Of a DNA stretch of 64,000 bases, positions 54,830 through 63,581 are shown piece by piece. The DNA comes from Glycomyces luteolus. GTDB taxonomy: Bacteria > Actinomycetota > Actinomycetes > Mycobacteriales > Micromonosporaceae. Location of the stretch: NCBI RefSeq assembly GCF_027622875.1, contig NZ_JAPZVP010000018.1, positions 1 through 64,000 on the forward strand. Reading direction: 5' to 3'. Under the pieces are notes generated by a model that had not been told where the DNA came from, did not search any database, and saw nothing but the letters and a program-made list of their open reading frames with translations. The stretch's first letter is position 1. Every line of letters begins with the position of its first letter. Both the position numbers and the translations under genes were made by a program.

Positions 54830-55392
54830 CACTCGTCCTCGCTGTCGTTGCCGGGCTCGTCAGGACCTTCGGGCCGCAGGTCGGCGCACGCCTTGTCGGC
54901 GGCCTGGAACTCCTCGCTCTCGGGGTCGAAGCCCATCTCGCCGTTCATGATGATGCCGCCGTTGGGCTCCGGGTCCGGGAACTCGGTGATGCCGTTCTCC
55001 CGCATGCACTCCGAATAGTCGAGCAGCGCCTCGTAGATCTCCGGGTCGAGCGTCGCGTCCTCACCGGGCCCGGGCATCATGTCCTCGCAGGCCTCCTCGG
55101 CGGCCTTGAAGTCCTCGTCCTCCGGGTCGACGCCCTCGGGCAGGGACAGGCCCACGCCGCCGCTGCCGTTCTCCTCAGGGTCCGGGAAATCCGCGATGCC
55201 GTTGTCCCGCATGCACTCCGAATAGGCCAGCGCCTGCTCGAAGCCGTCCAGCTCCTCCGCCTCCTCCGCGGAGGCGGACTCGGTGGCGGTGCCGTCGGCG
55301 CTGGCGACGCCGCCGCCGTCGTCGTTGTCGGAGCAGGCCGTCGCCGAGAGGGCCAGCAGCCCCAAGAGGAGCGCGATCGTGTGTCGCCGCAT
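54829..55392 (-). CDS. Lipoprotein with two copies of a CMRxNGIxxFPDP domain
   Basis: This 187-residue lipoprotein has a lipobox (SATAC, Cys at residue 20), an acidic Gly/Ser/Glu linker and two similar units. Unit 1 has YSECMRDNGIADFPDPE (about residues 57-73) and later KAAEEACEDMMP. Unit 2 has YSECMRENGITEFPDPE (about residues 126-142) and later AADKACADLRP. The paired Cys residues in each unit could form a disulphide. This domain occurs in actinobacteria near ABC exporters with such adaptors, but its role is unknown. The product would sit outside the membrane next to the exporter. Confidence 0.8.
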   Translation of the reverse strand: MRRHTIALLLGLLALSATACSDNDDGGGVASADGTATESASAEEAEELDGFEQALAYSECMRDNGIADFPDPEENGSGGVGLSLPEGVDPEDEDFKAAEEACEDMMPGPGEDATLDPEIYEALLDYSECMRENGITEFPDPEPNGGIIMNGEMGFDPESEEFQAADKACADLRPEGPDEPGNDSEDE

Positions 55393-55723
55393 GGAAGTTC
55401 GTCCTTTCCTCGCCGGCGGGGAGGTCCCGGCGGCAGCATCAGTACAGTCGCGGCGGCGTTGCCCGGCCGTAAGCCGAAACGGCAAGGCCGCGGCAATGCC
55501 GCCGCCCGGTCGGGCCCGCCCTCCAGGGCCCCGCGCGTCTGGCGGCGGCCAGGGCGAGCAGTACGAGGAGGCCGGGGATCGCGCTCCGCGGCATGGGTCG
55601 TGCGCCGCTCCGGGGCGGCCGGGCTCGCCCCGGTCGCGCTTCGAGTGGAGCGGGCCGGGCGTTGCCCCGCTGTCGGCCGGATCGGCAACGCCGCGGCAAC
55701 GCCGCGCAGGCGAAGATGGGGAG

Positions 55724-56380
55724 ATGAGAATCCTGGTGGTGGAGGACGAGCCGCTGCTCGCCGATGCCGTGGCCGAATGGCTGCGCGGCGAGGCGCACGC
55801 GGTCGACATCGCGCTCGACGGCGCGGCGGCCCTGGAGCGGTTCGGCGTCAACGACTACGACGTGGTCGTCCTCGACCGCGACCTGCCGGGAGTGCACGGC
55901 GACCGGGTCTGCCGCGCCATCGCCGCCGAGCACGGCGACACGCGGGTGCTCATGCTCACGGCCGCCTCGGACATCGACGACCGCGTCACCGGGCTCTCGC
56001 TCGGCGCGGACGACTACCTGCCGAAGCCGTTCGCGTTCCGGGAGCTCGCCGCGCGGGTGGCCGCCCTCGGCCGCCGGGCCCGGCCCGCCGCGCCGCCGGT
56101 GCTCGAACGCTCCGGGATCAGCCTCGACACGCACCTGCACCAGGTGTTTCGCGACGGACGGTACGTCCCGTTGTCCCGCAAGGAGTTCGCGGTCCTCGCC
56201 GAGCTGCTGCGCGCCGACGGCGCTCCCGTCTCCGCCGAGCAGCTCCTGGAGAAGGCCTGGGACGAGCACACCGATCCGTTCACGCAGGCCGTGCGCATGA
56301 CCATCCTCAAGCTCAGGCGCAAACTCGGCGACCCGCCGGTGGTCCTGACCGAACCCGGAGTGGGGTACCGAATCGCATGA
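55724..56380 (+). CDS. OmpR-family response regulator
   Basis: This 218-residue regulator has a receiver domain (acidic EDE at 7-9, phospho-acceptor Asp in VVVLDRDLPG near residue 51, Lys in DYLPKPFAF near 100) and a winged-helix output domain (LSRKEFAVLAELLRADGAPV and MTILKLRRKLGDPP). It is divergent from the lipoprotein-exporter operon and starts the two-component operon. Its stop overlaps the kinase ATG (ATGA). It most likely controls the exporter operon next to it. Confidence 0.93.
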   Translation: MRILVVEDEPLLADAVAEWLRGEAHAVDIALDGAAALERFGVNDYDVVVLDRDLPGVHGDRVCRAIAAEHGDTRVLMLTAASDIDDRVTGLSLGADDYLPKPFAFRELAARVAALGRRARPAAPPVLERSGISLDTHLHQVFRDGRYVPLSRKEFAVLAELLRADGAPVSAEQLLEKAWDEHTDPFTQAVRMTILKLRRKLGDPPVVLTEPGVGYRIA

Positions 56381-57549
56381 GGCGCCGTTTCCGACTGACG
56401 CTCCGGGCCCGGCTGACGCTCGTCTACGGCGGGCTGTTCATCGCCGGTGGCGTGCTGCTCCTGATGCTCACGTACAGCATGGTGGAACGGGGCATCCCCG
56501 ACGAGCAGCAGATCGTCCAAGGCATGCAGAGCAACAGCGAGTCCGCGGCCCCGCCCGTCCCCGGGGACTCGCTCGGCGCGACCCAGGACTTCAAGATCCT
56601 CGTCACCGGCGAGGTGTGGGCGGAAGCGCTCGACACCATCAGCAACGAGGGTCCTCAGGCGCTCCTGCTGGTCAGCCTCGGCACGATCGCCATCGGATGG
56701 TTCGCGGCGGGGCGGATGCTCCGGCCGCTGCAGCGCATCACCGACACCGCCGCCGAGATCGCCGAATCGCCCGCAGCCGACAAGGGCCTGCACCGGCGCA
56801 TCAAGATCAGCGGCCCTCGCGACGAACTCCGCGAGCTCTCCGAGACCTTCAACCGGATGCTCGAGCGCCTCGACCAGTCCTTCGACGGCCAGCGCACGTT
56901 CATCTCCAACGCCTCCCACGAGCTGCGCACCCCGCTGACCGTGACCCGGGCGCTCCTCGAAGTGGCCGTGCACCGCCAGGACGCCTCTGCGGACGTGCGG
57001 CTGCTGGGCGAGACCCTCCTGGAGGTGAACTCCCGCCACGAGCGGCTCATCGAAGGCCTGCTGCTCCTTATGCGCTCGGACCGCGAACTCGCCGAGCGCG
57101 CCTATGTGGACCTCTCTGATGTGGCCGAGTACGTGGTCGCCCAGACCCCTTCGGGCGAGGTCACCGTGACGGCCGACTGCGAGGAGGCCCCGGCCCGGGG
57201 CGAGCCGGTCCTCTTGGAGCGCCTGGCCCAGAACCTCGTCGAGAACGCGATCCGCTACAACACCGTTGAGCACGGCTGGGTGACCGTCACGACTTGCCGC
57301 GACGGCGACCTCGCGGTCCTGGAGGTCGCCAACTCGGGGCCGGTGGTCCCCGCCTTCGAGGTGGAGGGCCTCTTCGAGCCCTTCCGCCGCTTCGGCACCG
57401 AACGCCTCGCCACCGCCTCCAAGGGCGCCGGCCTCGGCCTCTCGATCGTCAGGGCCGTCGCCAAGGCCCACGGCGGCGAAGCGACGGCCGCGGCCCGCCC
57501 GGACGGCGGCCTGGTCGTGACGGTGCGTCTCCCGGCGGCGGGCGACTGA
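56377..57549 (+). CDS. Sensor histidine kinase (HAMP, HisKA, HATPase)
   Basis: This 390-residue kinase has two membrane segments (near residues 12-32 and 88-108) around a short extracellular domain of about 55 residues, a HAMP region after GRMLRPLQRITDTAAEIAES, the phospho-His in SNASHELRTPLTVTRALLE near residue 187, and ATPase boxes (NLVENAIRYN and GAGLGLSIVRAVAKAHGG). The small sensor domain fits envelope-stress sensing near the membrane. It is partner of the adjacent regulator. Confidence 0.93.
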   Translation: MRRRFRLTLRARLTLVYGGLFIAGGVLLLMLTYSMVERGIPDEQQIVQGMQSNSESAAPPVPGDSLGATQDFKILVTGEVWAEALDTISNEGPQALLLVSLGTIAIGWFAAGRMLRPLQRITDTAAEIAESPAADKGLHRRIKISGPRDELRELSETFNRMLERLDQSFDGQRTFISNASHELRTPLTVTRALLEVAVHRQDASADVRLLGETLLEVNSRHERLIEGLLLLMRSDRELAERAYVDLSDVAEYVVAQTPSGEVTVTADCEEAPARGEPVLLERLAQNLVENAIRYNTVEHGWVTVTTCRDGDLAVLEVANSGPVVPAFEVEGLFEPFRRFGTERLATASKGAGLGLSIVRAVAKAHGGEATAAARPDGGLVVTVRLPAAGD

Positions 57550-57562
57550 ACCAGGAAACGAA

Positions 57563-57588
57563 AAAGACCCCGGGAGACCGGGGTCTTT
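57563..57588. terminator. Bidirectional terminator between kinase and tRNA-Thr
   Basis: A perfect 10-bp stem (AAAGACCCCG with CGGGGTCTTT) and a 6-nt loop. On the minus strand it is followed by TTTTTCG-like sequence and can end tRNA-Thr; on the plus strand it closes the two-component operon. Confidence 0.85.
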
Positions 57589-57592
57589 CTGC

Positions 57593-57668
57593 TGGAGCCG
57601 CCTAACGGAATCGAACCGTTGACCTTGTTATTACGAGTAACACGCTCTACCGACTGAGCTAAGGCGGC
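57593..57668 (-). tRNA. tRNA-Thr (anticodon CGT)
   Basis: On the minus strand a 7-bp acceptor stem (GCCGCCT with AGGCGGC), a D arm, an anticodon stem TGTTA/TAACA and loop CTCGTAA (anticodon CGT), and the TPsiC arm AACGG-TTCGATT-CCGTT form a cloverleaf. The discriminator is T and CCA is encoded. It lies downstream of the SRP RNA on the same strand. Confidence 0.95.
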
Positions 57669-57671
57669 GGG

Positions 57672-57756
57672 GTCCCTCACACACCCGACAGAGCTCGCTT
57701 ATCCTTGCTGCCTTCCGGCCCTGGGGAGGTTCACAAGATGACGCCGCATGAGGGAC
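57672..57756 (-). ncRNA. ffs: Signal recognition particle RNA (4.5S type)
   Basis: On the minus strand the conserved SRP core is present: GAACCTCCCCAGGGCCGGAAG, given here in part, continues to GGCAGCAAGGATAAGC and TCTGTCGGGTG. CAGG...GGAAGGCAGCA is the Ffh-binding helix 8 with GGAA tetraloop. Closing stem TCCCTCA/TGAGGGA (57673-57679 with 57749-57755) defines the ends. It is about 85 nt, the short form without an Alu domain. In most actinobacteria ffs lies directly before dnaX; here about 7.9 kb separates them. Confidence 0.93.
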
Positions 57757-57921
57757 GGGCGAAAGTCTACCCCACGCCACCGCCGTCCCCGAACCGGGCG
57801 AGCCATCTCCGTAGCCGAAGTCACCACTCTGCCGAACGGGGATGTCGTACCCGGATGGGGCTCTGGGCGGATCGGGGGCGCCCGCGCGCGGCACACCCGG
57901 CCCCGGGGGCACCGGCCCATC

Positions 57922-57940
57922 CGCTTTCCAAGCGTGCGCA
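57922..57940. repeat. 19-nt reverse-complement copy of the tRNA-Ser anticodon arm
   Basis: Positions 57922-57940 are the exact reverse complement of 58031-58049, which span the end of the D arm, the anticodon stem and the anticodon GGA of tRNA-Ser. The match stops abruptly on both sides. It could be a remnant att site of an integrated element that targeted this tRNA, or an antisense segment. The surrounding 57757-58007 region holds nothing else I can name. Confidence 0.6.
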
Positions 57941-58007
57941 ATGCAACGCAGGTCACCCTGTTCAACCCGGTTGGAGGCGGCACCGGTCGTCCGGTAAGCT
58001 CTCTCGC

Positions 58008-58095
58008 GGAGGATTCGCATAGTGGCCTAGTGCGCACGCTTGGAAAGCGTGTTGAGTGAAAGCTCTCAGGGGTTCGAATCCCCTATCCTCCGCCA
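58008..58095 (+). tRNA. tRNA-Ser (anticodon GGA)
   Basis: The acceptor stem GGAGGAT/ATCCTCC, anticodon stem CACGC/GCGTG with loop TTGGAAA (anticodon GGA), a long variable arm (class II tRNA) and TPsiC arm GGGG-TTCGAAT-CCCC form a complete tRNA-Ser. The discriminator is G and CCA is encoded. It is 88 nt with CCA. A strong terminator follows at 58145. Confidence 0.97.
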
Positions 58096-58144
58096 CGAAG
58101 AGGCGAGGTCTTGAGCAGGGCCTCCGCCGCAGGCGAGAAGAAGG

Positions 58145-58172
58145 AAGCCGGAGCAGGCGCTCCGGCTTTTTT
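58145..58172 (+). terminator. Terminator of tRNA-Ser
   Basis: A perfect 10-bp stem (AAGCCGGAGC with GCTCCGGCTT), loop AGGC, followed by TTTT. It is the most canonical intrinsic terminator in the window. Confidence 0.9.
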
Positions 58173-58220
58173 CATGCCCTGAATCGGGGCGGGAGACCGG
58201 CCTTCGACCGGGCACGTGAA

Positions 58221-58248
58221 AGGGGCGGGACCTCGCGGTCCCGCCCCT
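58221..58248 (-). terminator. Terminator of clpC
   Basis: A perfect 12-bp stem (AGGGGCGGGACC with GGTCCCGCCCCT) and loop TCGC lies 23 bp after the clpC stop. On the minus strand TTTCACG follows. Confidence 0.8.
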
Positions 58249-58271
58249 GTTCGCTCTGTCGGCCTCCGCGG

Positions 58272-60887
58272 CTAAGCGGCGCCGCCCTGGCCCACCTGGC
58301 CGCCTCGCGGCCCGGCTCCCGGGCTCTTCGGCGGCATCGTGCCAGTGCCCGCTCCCGGGCTCTTGGGAGCCCGCTCGCCGGCCAGCTCGGCCGGAGGCGT
58401 GTCCGGCACGCCCGCGGGCTTGTCGGCGCCCCTGAACGTCAGGTGCGTCTTCTCGACGTCCTTCGGGTCGCCGTCGACGTCCACGATGACGATCTGGCCG
58501 GGCGTGAACTCGTTGAAGAGGATCTTCTCCGAGAGCGTGTCCTCGATCTCGCGCTGGATCGTGCGACGCAGCGGCCGCGCGCCCATGACCGGGTCGTAGC
58601 CCTTGTGGCCCAGGTACAGCTTCGCGTTGTCCGTGAGCTCCAGGGCCATGTCGCGGTTGGCGAGCTGGTCCTCGATGCGCTTGACCATCAGGTCGACGAT
58701 CGCGACGATCGCCTCCTGCGTGTGCTTCGGGAACACGATGGTGTCGTCGATGCGGTTCAGGAACTCGGGGCGGAAGTGGTTCTTCAGCTCCTCCGAGACC
58801 TTCTCCTTCATCCGGTCGTAGTCGCCGCCCTCGGACGCGTCGGCCTGGAAGCCCAGCGACACGGCCTTGCCGACGTCCTTCGTACCGAGGTTGGTGGTCA
58901 GGATCAGCACCGTGTTCTTGAAGTCGACGATGCGGCCCTGGCCGTCGGTCAGACGACCGTCCTCGAGGATCTGCAGGAGCGTGTTGAACACGTCCGGGTG
59001 GGCCTTCTCGATCTCGTCGAACAGGACCACGCTGAACGGCTTCCTGCGGACCTTCTCGGTGAGCTGCCCGCCCTCGTCGTAGCCGACGTAGCCGGGAGGC
59101 GCACCGACGAGGCGCGAGACCGTGTAGCGGTCGTGGAACTCGGACATGTCCAGCTGGATCAGCGAGTCCTCGGAGCCGAACAGGAACTCCGCGAGCGCCT
59201 TCGCCAGCTCGGTCTTACCCACACCGGACGGGCCGGCGAAGATGAACGAGCCGGACGGCCGCTTCGGGTCCTTGAGCCCGGCGCGGGTGCGGCGGATCGC
59301 CTTGGAGACGGCCTTGACGGCGTCCTCCTGGCCGATGATCCGCTTGTGGATCTCCTCCTCCATGCGCAGCAGGCGGGAGGTCTCCTCCTCGGTCAGCTTG
59401 TAGACCGGGATGCCGGTCCAGTTCGCGAGGACCTCGGAGATCATCTCCTCGTCGACCTCGGTGACCTGGTCCAGGTCGCCGGCCTTCCACTCCTGCTCGC
59501 GCTTGGCGCGCTTCTCGTGGAGGCGCTTCTCGGTGTCGCGCAGGCGCGCGGCGGCCTCGAAGTCCTGGGCGTCGATCGCCGACTCCTTCTGGCGTCGGGT
59601 CTCGGCGATCTCCTCGTCGATCTCGCGGAGGTCCGGCGGTGCGGTCATCCGGCGGATGCGCATGCGCGCGCCCGCCTCGTCGATGAGGTCGATGGCCTTG
59701 TCCGGCAGGAACCGGTCCGAGATGTAGCGGTCCGCGAGCGTCGCGGCCTGCACCAGGGCGCCGTCCGTGATGGAGACGCGGTGGTGGGCCTCGTAGCGGT
59801 CGCGCAGGCCCTTGAGGATCTCGATGGTGTGCGCCAGGGACGGCTCGGCCACCTGGATCGGCTGGAAGCGGCGCTCCAGGGCGGCGTCCTTCTCGAGGTA
59901 CTTGCGGTACTCGTCGAGGGTGGTCGCACCGATGGTCTGCAGCTCGCCGCGGGCCAGCATCGGCTTGAGGATCGAGGCCGCGTCGATCGCGCCCTCGGCG
60001 GCCCCTGCGCCGACGAGCGTGTGGATCTCGTCGATGAACAGGATGATGTCGCCGCGGGTCTTGATCTCCTTGAGGACCTTCTTCAGGCGCTCTTCGAAGT
60101 CGCCGCGGTAGCGGGAGCCGGCCACGAGCGCGCCCAGGTCAAGCGTGTACAGCTGCTTGTCCTTGAGCGTCTCGGGGACCTCGCCCTTGGTGATCGCCTG
60201 CGCGAGGCCCTCGACGGCGGCGGTCTTGCCGACGCCGGGCTCGCCGATGAGCACCGGGTTGTTCTTGGTGCGGCGGGACAGGACCTGCATGACGCGTTCG
60301 ATCTCGCGCTGGCGCCCGATCACGGGGTCCAGCTTGCCGTCGCGCGCGGCTTGCGTGAGGTTGCGGCCGAACTGGTCGAGCACGAGCGAACCGGACTGCT
60401 GGGCCTCCTGGGAGGTGCCGCCGGCGGTCGCGCCGGCGGGCTCCTTGCCCTGGTAGCCGGAGAGCAGCTGCAGCACCTGCTGGCGGACGCGGTTGAGGTC
60501 CGCGCCGAGCTTGATGAGGACCTGGGCGGCGACGCCCTCGCCCTCGCGGATCAGGCCGAGCAGGATGTGCTCGGTGCCGATGTAGTTGTGGCCCAGCTGC
60601 AGCGCTTCGCGCAGGCTCAGCTCGAGCACCTTCTTCGCCCGCGGGGTGAAGGGGATGTGCCCGGACGGGGCCTGCTGGCCCTGGCCGATGATCTCCTCGA
60701 CCTGCTGGCGGACGCCTTCCAAGGAAATGCCCAGGCTCTCCAGGGCCTTCGCCGCCACGCCCTCGCCCTCGTGGATGAGGCCGAGCAGGATGTGTTCCGT
60801 GCCGATGTAGTTGTGGTTGAGCATCCTGGCTTCTTCTTGAGCCAAGACGACCACGCGTCGGGCACGGTCCGTAAACCGTTCAAACAT
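58272..60887 (-). CDS. clpC: AAA+ unfoldase ClpC
   Basis: This 871-residue Hsp100 protein unfolds substrates for the ClpP protease. It has two N-terminal Clp_N repeats (both with [14 protein letters not shown]), ATPase domain 1 with GEPGVGKTA near residue 213, a UVR-like middle domain (about residues 420-460), ATPase domain 2 with GPSGVGKTE near residue 550 and the C-terminal ClpB-D2-small domain. The last 45 residues are Pro/Gly-rich. The lysS-lsr2-clpC order is conserved in actinobacteria. A ClgR-type box lies about 160 bp upstream. Confidence 0.97.
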   Translation of the reverse strand: MFERFTDRARRVVVLAQEEARMLNHNYIGTEHILLGLIHEGEGVAAKALESLGISLEGVRQQVEEIIGQGQQAPSGHIPFTPRAKKVLELSLREALQLGHNYIGTEHILLGLIREGEGVAAQVLIKLGADLNRVRQQVLQLLSGYQGKEPAGATAGGTSQEAQQSGSLVLDQFGRNLTQAARDGKLDPVIGRQREIERVMQVLSRRTKNNPVLIGEPGVGKTAAVEGLAQAITKGEVPETLKDKQLYTLDLGALVAGSRYRGDFEERLKKVLKEIKTRGDIILFIDEIHTLVGAGAAEGAIDAASILKPMLARGELQTIGATTLDEYRKYLEKDAALERRFQPIQVAEPSLAHTIEILKGLRDRYEAHHRVSITDGALVQAATLADRYISDRFLPDKAIDLIDEAGARMRIRRMTAPPDLREIDEEIAETRRQKESAIDAQDFEAAARLRDTEKRLHEKRAKREQEWKAGDLDQVTEVDEEMISEVLANWTGIPVYKLTEEETSRLLRMEEEIHKRIIGQEDAVKAVSKAIRRTRAGLKDPKRPSGSFIFAGPSGVGKTELAKALAEFLFGSEDSLIQLDMSEFHDRYTVSRLVGAPPGYVGYDEGGQLTEKVRRKPFSVVLFDEIEKAHPDVFNTLLQILEDGRLTDGQGRIVDFKNTVLILTTNLGTKDVGKAVSLGFQADASEGGDYDRMKEKVSEELKNHFRPEFLNRIDDTIVFPKHTQEAIVAIVDLMVKRIEDQLANRDMALELTDNAKLYLGHKGYDPVMGARPLRRTIQREIEDTLSEKILFNEFTPGQIVIVDVDGDPKDVEKTHLTFRGADKPAGVPDTPPAELAGERAPKSPGAGTGTMPPKSPGAGPRGGQVGQGGAA

Positions 60888-61045
60888 GCGCTTCTGCTCC
60901 TCGCGTCCGCCGCTACTTGTCGTCGTTACTGGTCGTGGCTTGCAAAACCCTGTGGGTACACCTTATCTCCCGGGTCCGCGGACGACGGGTGCCACGTGGG
61001 TGACAACAAGCGTGCCTCTTAGACCATTCCCGGTGATAACAGGTT

Positions 61046-61056
61046 CGCTGTGAGCG
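61046..61056 (-). promoter_or_regulatory. Candidate ClgR box upstream of clpC
   Basis: CGC-TGTGA-GCG fits the CGC-N5-GCG core that ClgR recognises upstream of clp genes in Corynebacterium, Mycobacterium and Streptomyces. It is about 160 bp from the clpC ATG. ClgR itself is not in the window. Confidence 0.55.
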
Positions 61057-61058
61057 CA

Positions 61059-61104
61059 ATACCCGTCGGCCCGCCGCGGCAATCCAATGGTGCCCGACGG
61101 GTAT
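61059..61104. repeat. 11-bp inverted repeat next to the ClgR-like box
   Basis: ATACCCGTCGG (61059-61069) and CCGACGGGTAT (61094-61104) are exact inverted copies separated by 24 bp. It starts three bases from the ClgR-like box. It may be a second regulator site or an RNA stem in the clpC-lsr2 gap. Confidence 0.5.
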
Positions 61105-61192
61105 GACACTTCGGCCGACTCCGCGCCCAACGGGGGACGAACTGCACCCGCCGTCCGCGCAAAGCGGCGCCTTCGTTCGCCGACGCGAAATA

Positions 61193-61215
61193 CCCGCCCT
61201 CCAGGGGAGAGCGGG
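61193..61215 (-). terminator. Terminator of lsr2
   Basis: CCCGCCCTCC and GGAGAGCGGG pair at nine of ten positions around a 3-nt loop, 29 bp after the lsr2 stop. The minus strand continues TATTTCG. Confidence 0.65.
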
Positions 61216-61243
61216 CATCGAAGTCGGTCGCGAGGCTGCCTGA

Positions 61244-61600
61244 CTAGTTGTGCGCGGCGTTGTATTCCTCGACGATCGCCTGCGGGATGCGTCCACGGGG
61301 CGAGACGCGCTTCCCGCTGCGCTCGGCCCACTCGCGGATGGCCTTGTTCTGCTCGCGGTCCACGGTCTGGCGGCGCGGGGCGACGGCGCCGCGGACCGGG
61401 CCGCGGGGGGCGCCCAGGCTGTAACGCCCGAGTCGGGTGCCGGCTTCCTGGAACTTTTCCAAGGCGTCGCGCAGTTCCTTGGCGTGGCCCGCCGAGAGGT
61501 CGATCTCGTAGGCCTGTCCGTCGATAGCGAATTTGACGGTCTCCTCAGCCTTGCTGCCGTCGATATCGTCGATCAGGATGACCTGTGTCTTCTTCGCCAT
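61244..61600 (-). CDS. lsr2: Lsr2 nucleoid-associated silencer
   Basis: This 118-residue H-NS-like protein bridges DNA and silences A/T-rich, often horizontally acquired genes. The N-terminal dimerisation part is KTQVILIDDIDGSKAEETVKF. The C-terminal DNA-binding domain has REWAERSGKRVSPRGRIPQA, with the RGR minor-groove motif. A basic linker (PRGPVRGAVAPRR) joins them. Ribosome site GAGAGGA precedes the ATG. It sits between lysS and clpC as in Mycobacterium and Streptomyces. Confidence 0.97.
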   Translation of the reverse strand: MAKKTQVILIDDIDGSKAEETVKFAIDGQAYEIDLSAGHAKELRDALEKFQEAGTRLGRYSLGAPRGPVRGAVAPRRQTVDREQNKAIREWAERSGKRVSPRGRIPQAIVEEYNAAHN

Positions 61601-61787
61601 GGCAAATTCCTCTCGAACTGTAGCGACTACCGCTGCCGGGACAACCGTCTTGCTAGTGCCAGAGCATATACGAGTCCATTAGCGAAGGGAAAGAGGGTGG
61701 GCGCATCTATTTGTGAATGCGTCGCTACCGTCCAGGTCACCTGGCGACTTGAATGCGTCCATGTCTCCCGGGTCCGGGCGAAAAGGG

Positions 61788-61835
61788 ACCGCGCCGGAGG
61801 GGAGCCCCATGAATAGGGGGACCTTCTGGCGCGGT
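61788..61835 (-). terminator. Bulged hairpin after lysS
   Basis: An outer 8-bp stem (ACCGCGCC with GGCGCGGT) encloses an inner CCCC/GGGG stem, starting 13 bp after the lysS stop. No T-tract. A TGAATGCGTC direct repeat and a CAGGTCACCTG palindrome lie just beyond, toward lsr2. Confidence 0.45.
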
Positions 61836-61848
61836 TCCTTTGGCTTTC

Positions 61849-63354
61849 CTATTCGGGTTTCACCAGCGGGAAGAGGATGGTCTCTCGGATACCGAGTCCG
61901 GTGAGCGCCATAAGCAACCGGTCGATTCCCATCCCCATCCCGCACAGCGGCGGGAGGCCGTACTCCATCGCTCGCAGGAAGTCCTCGTCGACGGTCATCG
62001 CCTCGTCGTCGCCCTTCGCGGCCAGTCTGGCCTGGGCCTCCAGGCGCTCGCGCTGGATCACCGGGTCGATGAGCTCCGAATAGCCGGTGGCGAGTTCGAA
62101 GCCGCGCACGTACAGGTCCCATTTCTCGGTGAGGCCGGGAGTGGTGCGGTGACCGCGGGTGAGCGGGGAGGTCTCCTCCGGGTAGTCGAAGACGAAGGTC
62201 GGTTCGATGATGTGGTCGGAGACCAGCAGCTCGAACAATTCCTCCGCGAGTTTCCCGGCACCCCACTTGGGGTCGACGCCGAGTTCGACTTTCTCGGCGT
62301 AAGCGCGCAGCGTCTCCAGCGGCGTGTCGACGGTCACTGTTTCTCCGAGCGCTTCGGAAAGGGACCCGAAGAGGGTGATCTCGGCCCACTCGCCGCCGAG
62401 ATCGTACTGGGTGCCGTCCGCGAGTTCCACGGTCTCGGTCCCGAACGCCGAACGCGCCGCGCCTTGAATGAGCGACTTGGTGAGCCCGGCGATCGTGCGG
62501 TAGTCGCCGTAGGCCTGATAGGCCTCCAGCATCGCGAACTCCGGGGAATGCGACGAGTCGGCGCCCTCGTTGCGGAAGTTCCGGTTGATCTCGAATACGC
62601 GGTCGATGCCGCCGACGACGCACCTTTTCAGATAGAGCTCGGGGGCGATGCGCATGTACAGGTCCATGTCGTACGCGTTCATGTGCGTCACGAACGGCCG
62701 CGCGGTCGCCCCGCCCGGCTGCACCTGCATCATCGGGGTCTCGACCTCGACGAAGTCGCGGTCGTCGAGCTGCTCGCGCAGAGAGCGCACGACCTTCGCG
62801 CGGTTGCGCGCGTTCGCGCGGGCCTCCGGGCGGACGATGAGGTCGACGTAGCGCTGGCGCACGCGCGTCTCCTCCGCGAGCGGCTTGTGGGCCACGGGCA
62901 GGGGGCGCAGGGCCTTGCTGGTGATCTCGAAGGAGTCGGCCATGACCGACAGCTCGCCGCGCTTGGAGGTGATGACCTCGCCCGTGACGCCGATGTGGTC
63001 ACCGATGTCGGCCAGGCGCTTCCAGTCGGCGAGGCGCTCCTCGCCGACCTTGCCCTGGGAGAGCATCACCTGGAACTCGGTGCCGTCGCCGTCGCGCAGG
63101 CGCGCGAAGCAGAGCTTCCCGGCCGTGCGCACGAAGATCACCCGCCCGGTGGTGCTGACGGTGACGCCTGAGGACTCGCCGTCGGCGAGGCCCGCGAACT
63201 GCTCGCGCAGTTCGGCCAGCGCGTGGGTGCGCGGGTAGCCGAGCGCGTAGGGCTCCTTGCCTTCCGCGAGGAGGGCGGCGCGCTTCTCGCGCCGGATCAG
63301 CATCTGCTCGGGAAGGTCGTCGGCGCTGTCGGTGTACTGCTCGTGCTCGGTCAC
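61849..63354 (-). CDS. lysS: Lysyl-tRNA synthetase (class II)
   Basis: This 501-residue enzyme charges tRNA-Lys. An N-terminal OB-fold anticodon-binding domain (about residues 60-170) is followed by the class II core with motif 2 ([20 protein letters not shown]) and motif 3 ([19 protein letters not shown]). GTG 63354 gives the family-like start [20 protein letters not shown]. The candidate ribosome site GGAGG is only one base from that GTG, which is unusually close, so the true start could be a few codons further in. Upstream in-frame sequence is unrelated. Confidence 0.95.
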   Translation of the reverse strand: MTEHEQYTDSADDLPEQMLIRREKRAALLAEGKEPYALGYPRTHALAELREQFAGLADGESSGVTVSTTGRVIFVRTAGKLCFARLRDGDGTEFQVMLSQGKVGEERLADWKRLADIGDHIGVTGEVITSKRGELSVMADSFEITSKALRPLPVAHKPLAEETRVRQRYVDLIVRPEARANARNRAKVVRSLREQLDDRDFVEVETPMMQVQPGGATARPFVTHMNAYDMDLYMRIAPELYLKRCVVGGIDRVFEINRNFRNEGADSSHSPEFAMLEAYQAYGDYRTIAGLTKSLIQGAARSAFGTETVELADGTQYDLGGEWAEITLFGSLSEALGETVTVDTPLETLRAYAEKVELGVDPKWGAGKLAEELFELLVSDHIIEPTFVFDYPEETSPLTRGHRTTPGLTEKWDLYVRGFELATGYSELIDPVIQRERLEAQARLAAKGDDEAMTVDEDFLRAMEYGLPPLCGMGMGIDRLLMALTGLGIRETILFPLVKPE

Positions 63355-63581
63355 GCCTCCAAGGGTAAATGTCGCCGCCGCGCCGCAGCATGCGAGTTTC
63401 CCCTCATCGCGCCGGGTCACACCGCCCTCGCGACCGGGTGCGGAAATCGCGCGGGCGGCTAGAGGGCATGCCCCTTCCCACCCGCATCCGCCTCCGACCA
63501 ACCTAAGAAATGAGACGACTCTCCCACACGGGTCCGACATCCCACTGGACGCGAGAGACCTCCGCGTCCGCTCACCGGGTG

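Larger units (their letters stand above)
60888..61243. other. 356-bp gap between clpC and lsr2
   Basis: No gene is seen. It holds the lsr2 terminator (61193-61215), an 11-bp inverted repeat (61059-61104), a ClgR-like box (61046-61056) and the presumed clpC promoter region. Confidence 0.7.

Noticed and set aside
57757-58007. tadA or another small gene between ffs and tRNA-Ser
   Set aside because: Open frames here have no recognisable domain and overlap the RNA genes; nothing supports coding.
58056-61022. 988-residue plus-strand open frame opposite clpC
   Set aside because: Its composition (Leu/Val/Asp/Gly/Arg-rich) mirrors the opposite strand of clpC, and ClpC is unmistakable on the minus strand.
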